Assembly: GCA_964557005.1 (NCBI GenBank)
Contig: CAZKYI010000016.1
Location: forward strand, 1-31,096
Reading direction: 5' to 3'
Source: JBECKS01 sp964557005
GTDB taxonomy: Bacteria; Pseudomonadota; Gammaproteobacteria; Pseudomonadales; JBECKS01
Length of the DNA: 31,096 nt
The notes under the pieces: generated by a model
The model's database searches: none
What the model saw: only the letters and a program-made list of their open reading frames with translations
Told to the model about the DNA's origin: nothing
Position numbers and translations under genes: made by a program
Part shown: positions 25,270 to 31,096 of the stretch, piece by piece
Layout: every line of letters begins with the position of its first letter
Numbering within the stretch: position 1 is the first letter of the stretch

Positions 25270-25705
25270 GGTTCAGCGTGTATCAGGTTGGGAAGTCAAA
25301 GGCGGGCAGTATAGGAGCGGCTTGCAGGGCACACCATGCGACCAATTGCCGCACCCGCCGCGTGTAGCCGTAAGCTGTGACGAGTGCGTCAAGTCACAAA
25401 ATGGTGAAAAATTTTCGCTCTCAGGCTAGCTAGCGGGTTAATAATCGGTTAATAATTGCCCTCTTTTCTACATTTCTGCGTCCCGCATGGGGGCCAGGAA
25501 GTGTTTTTGCTCAAGCATGCGGTAAATAAAAAAAATTAAATTTGCAAAGTAATCATGGAGAAATCAGGAAACAAAATCACAAAATATGGACAGTAAAGGA
25601 TAAGTTAGCGCTTCATTCCGGCTTCACTCTGTACGCCTTGTTTTTTTGAATTTGTTTATCTGTAGTCTTCAATAAATGCTGAAAGGTGTTGAACCGGAGG
25701 ACAGA
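25270..25705. other. 436-bp divergent intergenic region
   Basis: No gene seen. It holds the control region for the leftward TonB receptor operon and the rightward second TPS locus. Visible elements are the palindrome GCTAGCTAGC (25425-25434), a tandem GGTTAATAAT repeat (25436-25456), an A-rich tract near 25526-25545, and the ribosome site GGAGGA (25696-25701) of the TpsB gene. No promoter could be set with confidence. Confidence 0.6.
25436..25456 (+). repeat. tandem 10-bp direct repeat, possible regulator site
   Basis: GGTTAATAAT occurs at 25436-25445 and again at 25447-25456, repeating every 11 bp, about one helical turn. It sits just after the GCTAGCTAGC palindrome in the region between the TonB receptor operon and the second TPS locus. 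Such same-face half-sites can bind a protein dimer in tandem; no known regulator is assigned. Confidence 0.5.
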
Positions 25706-27451
25706 ATGAAGGTAGCTCACTCACTTAAGTCAGTCAGTATCGTGCTGATAACGTCATTGACGAGTTTGCATGTACTTGCCAATGAACCAGGGCCGGAACA
25801 CAGCCCGGGTGTAGAAATCAGACAGCTGGAGCAGATTGATCCCAACCGTTTCCGTTCCCCCAAACCCGTCGATTTTGTGGTACCTGAAGTGCCACCCATG
25901 AAAGCCCTGCCGAATGCCGAGTTGACCATTGCCAGCTATGCGCTCACTGGAAACACCGTATTTGAAGATGCTGAACTGCTTGCACTGCTCGAAGATTACA
26001 AGGGCACCATCACCTTCCAGCAGTTGTTTAATGCCGTAACCGAAATCACCGAGCACTATCGTGCGAATGGTTATGTGGTTGCCAGAGCCTATGTGCCTGA
26101 GCAGGAAGTCAGCACGGGTAACATCACCATCACCGTTCTTGAAGGTGTCCTTGGTGATGTGCATGTTACGGGTGATGAAGTGATTCGCAACGATCGCGTT
26201 GCCAAAAATTTTGATCGTCAGGTGCAATCCGGTGTTATCAACACACGCGATATGGAACGCGGTGCCTTGTTGATTAACGATTTACCCGGTTCCAGTGCTC
26301 AGGTGATTATGCGCCCAGGTTCGGAAACCGGCCTTTCAGATGTTGAAGTGAGCATGACCGATGAAGGCCGTTATGACTTCTCGGTGGATTTGAACAACTT
26401 CGGTACGCCTGTTACTGGTGAGATTCGCGTCGGTGCACAAGTGGGCGTGAATAACGTGTTCAAGGCGGGTGACCGTTTTACCTTCCGCCCCATGGTGTCT
26501 GACACGGGTGATACCCTGTTTGGTTCTATTGGCTTCGCAATGCCGGTATGGAAGGCAGGCACCAAGGTCGGCATACGTTTCTCTCACCTGCAAAGTATTT
26601 TAGGTGAAGAATTTGAAGAGCTGGATGTTGAAAACACTGCAACCACCATCGCGCTGGATGCTTCCCATGCCTTCGTGCGCAGCCGTAACAAAAATATCTT
26701 TGGTTCATTCACCTACGAAATGCGTGAATTTGAGCGTGTGTGTGGATTTTGTCAGGATCAACTGATTCCCGTGATTGAAGATGCCGAGTACGAACTGGAT
26801 GCTGTTCAGTTGGGTGCAGCGGGTGACTTCCGTGATGAGCGTTGGGGCGGCGGCATTAACCTGTGGTATGCCTTTGCCCGTAAAGGTTTGACAGATGTTG
26901 ATCAGGCCGATGCCGGTATTACTCCTCCCACACTCCCGGGTAAGGACAGAATCGAAGGCAAGTTCACTTCCTTGCGTTTGGGCGCACAAAGATTGCAACG
27001 TATTAACGATGGCTGGACTTTCTCGGCCAAACTCGATTTGCAACACAGTGGTGATGATCTCGACCCTGCCGAGCGCATTGGCCTAGGTGGTATCAATGGT
27101 GTCAGAGCCTACCTGCCCAGCGAAGCGCTGGGTGACAAGGGTGCTGTGCTGCAAACAGAACTGCGCTATTCAGCGGTTAAAATTGCAGATCGTTGGGAGT
27201 GGATGTCCAGCTTCCAGCCTTACCTGCTGATTGATGCAGGTGCCACCGAATTAAACAGTGATGGCGGTAACGTCTCGCGTGACTTGAGCCAGCAGCGCAC
27301 TGCCGGTGGTTTGGGTTTACGTATTCAGGGTAACAACAAGTTCCATGTGGACATAGTTGCTGCTTCCCGTATTTCTGATCGTGCATCTAATGTAGATCAA
27401 CCAGATGACGATGAAACCAATTTCTGGATACAGGCAATTTACTGGTTCTAA
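25706..27451 (+). CDS. two-partner secretion transporter TpsB (second system)
   Basis: 581 residues from ATG 25706, with GGAGG 5 nt upstream; the longer frame from 25676 lacks this. Signal peptide to ~26 (LHVLA). A proline-rich linker precedes the POTRA_2 domain (~60-135: YALTGNTVFEDAEL ... RANGYVVARAYVPEQEVSTG ... VLEGVLGDV). A second POTRA-like stretch and the ShlB barrel follow, ending in FWIQAIYWF with terminal Phe. A Cys pair in ERVCGFCQDQ lies in a barrel loop. It should export the exoprotein encoded 66 nt downstream. It is clearly different from the TpsB at 6089-7753. Confidence 0.93.
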   Translation: MKVAHSLKSVSIVLITSLTSLHVLANEPGPEHSPGVEIRQLEQIDPNRFRSPKPVDFVVPEVPPMKALPNAELTIASYALTGNTVFEDAELLALLEDYKGTITFQQLFNAVTEITEHYRANGYVVARAYVPEQEVSTGNITITVLEGVLGDVHVTGDEVIRNDRVAKNFDRQVQSGVINTRDMERGALLINDLPGSSAQVIMRPGSETGLSDVEVSMTDEGRYDFSVDLNNFGTPVTGEIRVGAQVGVNNVFKAGDRFTFRPMVSDTGDTLFGSIGFAMPVWKAGTKVGIRFSHLQSILGEEFEELDVENTATTIALDASHAFVRSRNKNIFGSFTYEMREFERVCGFCQDQLIPVIEDAEYELDAVQLGAAGDFRDERWGGGINLWYAFARKGLTDVDQADAGITPPTLPGKDRIEGKFTSLRLGAQRLQRINDGWTFSAKLDLQHSGDDLDPAERIGLGGINGVRAYLPSEALGDKGAVLQTELRYSAVKIADRWEWMSSFQPYLLIDAGATELNSDGGNVSRDLSQQRTAGGLGLRIQGNNKFHVDIVAASRISDRASNVDQPDDDETNFWIQAIYWF

Positions 27452-27517
27452 CCAATGCTTGCATCCGATAGTTTTAAAAAAAATAACAAGTTGATAGTCG
27501 ATAACGAGGCCAATGTT

Positions 27518-30500
27518 ATGAGCGACAAATATATCTCACGCACCAAACACGTATTGCAGGCGAAGCGCCTGAAAGCAACCCTGCTTTCAGTGCTGCTTGG
27601 TATGGCAGGTTCTGCCGCTGTGTGGGCAAGCCCCAATCTGCCGCAGGGCGAGCAGGTTACGCACGGAACTGCCAACATCACCCGCAATGGCAACACCATG
27701 GTGATTGATCAGCAAACTGGCAAGGTGATTATCAACTGGCAGGATTTCAGCGTAGGTGCAAACCACACGGTGAATTTCCAGCAAAACACCAGCGATGTTG
27801 CGCTTAACCGTGTGGTGAGCGACAACCCATCGTTTATTTACGGAAACGTGACCGCCGATGGTCATGTGTTTCTGGTCAACCAGAACGGCATTCTGTTCTC
27901 AACAACCTCTCGTGTAGATGCGGCTGGCCTCGTCGCTTCTACTTTGAATATCGAAGATCAGGATTTCCTGGCTGGTAATTACAAATTTTCTGGCACAGGT
28001 GGCAGCGTTATCAATCAGGGTGAAATCAACATTCACAGCAATGGCTATGCCTTGTTGCTGGGTGAGCAAGTTATCAACGAAGGCATTATTTCAGCGCGTC
28101 TGGGTAGTGTTGTGCTTGGCGCAGGTGAGCGCGTCAGTTTTGATGTGAATGGTGATGGTTTAATCAGTTTTGCGGTCAGTCAGGCAGCGGTCGATGCGCT
28201 GGTTGCCAACAAAGGCCTGATTCAGGCCGATGGCGGAAGAGTGTATTTGAGTGCGCGTGCAGCGGGTGATCTGGCTGCCACCGTCGTGAATAACGAAGGT
28301 GTGATTGAAGCGAATTCAATTGAAGAGCGTGATGGCAGGGTATTTCTGGTTGCACTGGGTGGCGGCATTGAATCTGCGGGTGATATTACCGTTGCTGGTG
28401 AAGGTTCTAACAACGGCGGTCAGGTGACTATCGAGAGTGATGCTACCACTATCGTTACAGGCAATATCGATGCCAGTTCAGGTAGTGAAGGCGGTAACGG
28501 CGGTACGGTAAAAGTGTTGGGTAATCTGGTGGGCTTGTCGGGCTCTGCTTCGGTTGACGCTTCCGGTGTTGATGGCGGTGGTGAAATCCTGATTGGCGGT
28601 GATTTCCAGGGCAAAAATGCCGATGTGCGTAATGCAGCGCGTACCTTCATTGGTGGCAATGTTACTTTGACTGCTGATGCCATTTTGCGTGGCAACGGCG
28701 GCAAGGTGATTGTATGGGCAGATGAAGTTACCCGTTATTACGGCAGCATTTATGCGCGTGGTGGCAGTGAAGGCGGTAATGGTGGTTTTGCGGAAGTTTC
28801 AGGCAAGCAGAATCTGGGTTACTGGGGTGGTACTGATTTAACAGCCGCTTACGGTTCTACAGGTACTTTGTTGCTTGACCCTGATTTTATAATCATTGGA
28901 AACGATGGTACGGATGATGGTGAGCTTGCTGGTGATGAGATTCTTTTTGGTGATGGTGCAGGTACTTTCAATATTGATGCGGCAACATTGAGTGGAATTG
29001 CAGCAAATGTGCTGTTGCAGGCCAATATTGACATCACAGTGGATGAAGAGGTCAACAAGGCAGCTGGTAATCTAGATATGGAGGCTGGAAATGACATTAA
29101 TCTCAACGCCAGTATCACTCTGGGTGCTGGTGATTTGAGCCTGGATGCTGGCAACACGATTAATTTTGCAGGCGGGGCTTTAAGTGCCAGCGGTAGCATC
29201 ACTTTGGATGCAGGTGCTGCACTGGAGTTAGGCGCGGTTAATGCGAACAGCCTGACCGTGACTGCAAGTGGTGAGATTACCCAAAGTGGTGTAGCCACTG
29301 TGACGGGCACAGCCGAGTTTGATGCGGGTGCCAATGCGATTACCTTGGATGAAAATAACGCCTTCAGTGGTGCGGTATCACTGAGTGGTGGTGCTGTAGA
29401 AATCACTAACGATCAGGATCTGGAACTGGGCACAGTGGGTGCGGACAGTCTGGTGGTCGCAGCCAATGGTGAGATTACCCAAAGTGGTGTAGCCACTGTG
29501 ACGGGCACAGCCGAGTTTGATNNNNNNNNNNNNNNNNNNNNNNNNNNNNNNNNNNNNNNNNNNNNNNNNNNNNNNNNNNNNNNNNNNNNNNNNNNNNNNN
29601 NNNNNNNNNNNNNNNNNNNNNGCGGGTGCCAATGCGATTACAGTGGATTTGTCTAACGCGTTGAACGATTTTTCCAGCATTACCTTTACGACGGCAAATG
29701 GCGGTAGCTTTGAAGCCATCACGGTTGTCGATAGCAATGCGCTTTCGGTAACAAATGCTGAGGTGGATGGAAATGGCGATGTCACACTTACTGCGAACGA
29801 TGGTTTAACCATTACAGGCACGGTTTCAACAGCAGCAGGCGATATCGTTCTTAATGCAGATAGCGGTTTCGATGGCGGCGGGGTGTTCTTGTTGGATATT
29901 GATGCATCACTTGATAGCGCAGGCAGCATTTTCATCACAGCAACTGATTTTGATTTCGATGCCACAAGCACTCTCGCGATTGGTGCTGACCCCGAAGTGC
30001 TTGATTTAACCTTTACTGTGCCTGGTGATCTTTGTTTAGGTACTGCTGCAGGTGCATGTCAGATTAATCTTGATCAAACCGATTTAGATGTACTGACAGC
30101 AACTACGGGGTTAGATATTCTTGAATTAGACAACACAGGCTCTGCAATCCTTACAGATGCTGCCGATTTCTCTGGTGTGGATGTAACCTTAATAGGCTCA
30201 ACTATTGATAACGATACAGGTGTTGCTACGGTTGGTTTGACCAACATCAATGCGCTAACACTAACCACAACAGGTGACATTGGAGCGACTGATGCCTTAG
30301 GTGTGAGCGCTACCACAGTAGATGTCACTGGTGCAGGCAGCGTAACTCTTTTCGATCCCAGCGCAGCTGGCAACACTACTTACACAATTGGAAGTGCTTC
30401 AACAGTTGGTGCGGTCGATATCAGCGAGGCAACAGATAATCTAATTATCAGCAGCATAGATTCAAATGGTACGGTGACTCTTAATGCTCAAACAGGTCTT

Positions 30501-31096
30501 CTGCAGATTCAAGGAGCAGTTGATGCTGGGGATGTTGTAGATTTAACAGGGGTAGGTGGAATTGAATTTGAAAACACCATTACCACCACTAATGATAATG
30601 TTACTTTCAATAGTTCTGTCACACTTACTGCGGATGCTACTGTGGATACAGGCGCAGGTGCAGGCGACATTACCTTTACTAGCGTGATTGATGGTGATAC
30701 AGCGAATACAGAATCACTGACATTAACCGCAGGTACAGGTGCAGTGGATTTACAAGGTGATGTGGGCGCTACCACTGCTCTGGCCAATTTTGAAGTGACT
30801 TCTGCATCGCAAGCAGATTTAGAAAATATCACAGCCGATGACATTGATGTGACGGCGACCGCTATTAACTTGAACAGCTCTGATTATATTGCGGAAGATG
30901 GCAGTGCCTCTTTTGATGGTGCAGTGGTGTTAATGACAAGCATCACTGTTGATAGCAGTGCGAACGGCGGCAACATTACCTTTACTGGCACGATTGATGG
31001 TGATACAGCCAATACAGAATCGCTGACCTTAACCGCAGGTACAGGTGCAGTAGATTTACAAGGTGATGTGGGCGGCACAACAGCCTTAGATACCTT
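27518..31096 (+). CDS. TpsA exoprotein/adhesin, HMW/LspA-like, repeat-rich (3' partial, contains assembly gap)
   Basis: Starts at ATG 27518 (CGAGG upstream); an in-frame start at 27455 has no ribosome site. A long signal peptide ends AAVWA (~38). TPS domain (haemagg_act) ~40-290: NLPQGEQVTHG, NRVVSDNPSFIYGN and VFLVNQNGILF, the HMW/FHA-type motif. Then come GSEGGNGGTVKV-type glycine turns and TGTLLLDPDFIIIGNDG, a conserved end of the TPS region in this group. After residue ~490 the protein is made of Ala/Thr/Asp-rich beta-repeats: a 66-residue unit before the gap and a 102-residue unit near the window end. Reading is open from 29622 to the end in one frame. That frame is +1 relative to the upstream part only because the gap is written as 100 N; 668 codons precede it. 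Continues beyond the window. Confidence 0.88.
29269..29521 (+). repeat. 198-bp (66-residue) tandem repeat in the second TpsA
   Basis: A 53-base identical block (29269-29321 and on, recurring from 29467) repeats with a period of 198 bp and encodes GEITQSGVATVTGTAEFD. The rest of the unit is diverged but aligned (LELGAVNANSLTV / LELGTVGADSLVV). The second copy is cut by the N gap, and the base sequence resumes after the gap at the next position of the unit. Confidence 0.85.
29522..29621. other. assembly gap (100 N)
   Basis: Exactly 100 N, the usual placeholder for a gap of unknown size, inside the repeat region of the second TpsA. It shifts the apparent reading frame by one, so any stop called soon after it is an artefact. 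Confidence 0.98.
30669..31096 (+). repeat. 306-bp (102-residue) repeat in the second TpsA
   Basis: The block encoding ITFTSVIDGDTANTES and then LTAGTGAVDLQGDVG at 30669 recurs at 30975 (ITFTGTIDGDTANTES...), a period of 306 bp. Most differences are single-base and synonymous. The second unit runs off the window, so more copies probably follow. Confidence 0.85.

Noticed and set aside
25376..25398. TGTGA...TCACA resembling a CRP site
   Set aside because: The half-sites are 13 bp apart, not 6, so it does not fit CRP; treated as chance.
29622..29656. Apparent stop of the second TpsA just after the N gap
   Set aside because: It comes from reading through 100 placeholder N; the frame beginning at 29622 stays open to the window end with repeats matching the upstream part.
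1..31096. CRISPR arrays, tRNAs, insertion sequences, prophage integrase
   Set aside because: No regular spacer-repeat array, tRNA cloverleaf, transposase or integrase was recognised; the tandem repeats present are coding repeats of an adhesin.

Overview
The window is a chromosomal segment of a gammaproteobacterium with AT-leaning composition. It opens with the last ~34 bases of a 5S rRNA whose 3' end resembles Pseudomonas-type 5S, followed by its terminator. The gene families (two-partner secretion, TonB receptor, periplasmic zinc-binding protein, O-antigen ligase) are those of a Gram-negative cell with an outer membrane. Genus cannot be assigned from the sequence alone.

Layout. (1) 1-80: end of an rRNA operon. 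(2) 211-3450: a tight three-gene cluster of O-antigen-ligase-like membrane protein, PaaK/CapK-like adenylate-forming enzyme and degenerate class I methyltransferase, probably for a cell-surface or secreted glycan or conjugate. (3) 3577-6094: a secreted protein of unknown function with a strong terminator, then an overlapping pair of polytopic membrane protein and UspA-type stress protein. (4) 6089-16807: a two-partner secretion (TPS) locus with TpsB and TpsA divergently transcribed. The 2342-residue TpsA has a CdiA/HecA-type TPS domain and ends in a lipase-like alpha/beta-hydrolase domain. It is followed at once by a small lipoprotein, and then by two further small lipoproteins. (5) 16830-17207: a stand-alone mini class III cyclase domain on the minus strand. 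(6) 17319-25269: a metal-acquisition region. A small His/Cys protein, a porin-like protein with a His-rich loop, a ZnuA-like binding protein and a ZnuB-like permease (no ATPase) read rightward. They converge on a leftward operon of TonB-dependent receptor, PepSY membrane protein and polysaccharide deacetylase. (7) 25706-31096: a second, co-directional TPS pair. Its exoprotein is built of long repeats, contains a 100-N assembly gap, and runs off the window.

The most interesting candidate is region 4: a CDI-like or polymorphic-toxin-like TPS system in which a lipase-fold C-terminal domain is paired with a lipoprotein that may be its immunity factor. The toxin/immunity assignment is inference from motifs and gene order. 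The hydrolase fold, the Ser/Asp/His candidates and the lipobox are visible in the sequence. The metal region looks like one functional unit (outer-membrane entry, periplasmic capture, inner-membrane passage) but lacks an ATP-binding subunit here. The N gap in the second exoprotein falls exactly inside a 198-bp tandem repeat, so the assembly has probably collapsed there.
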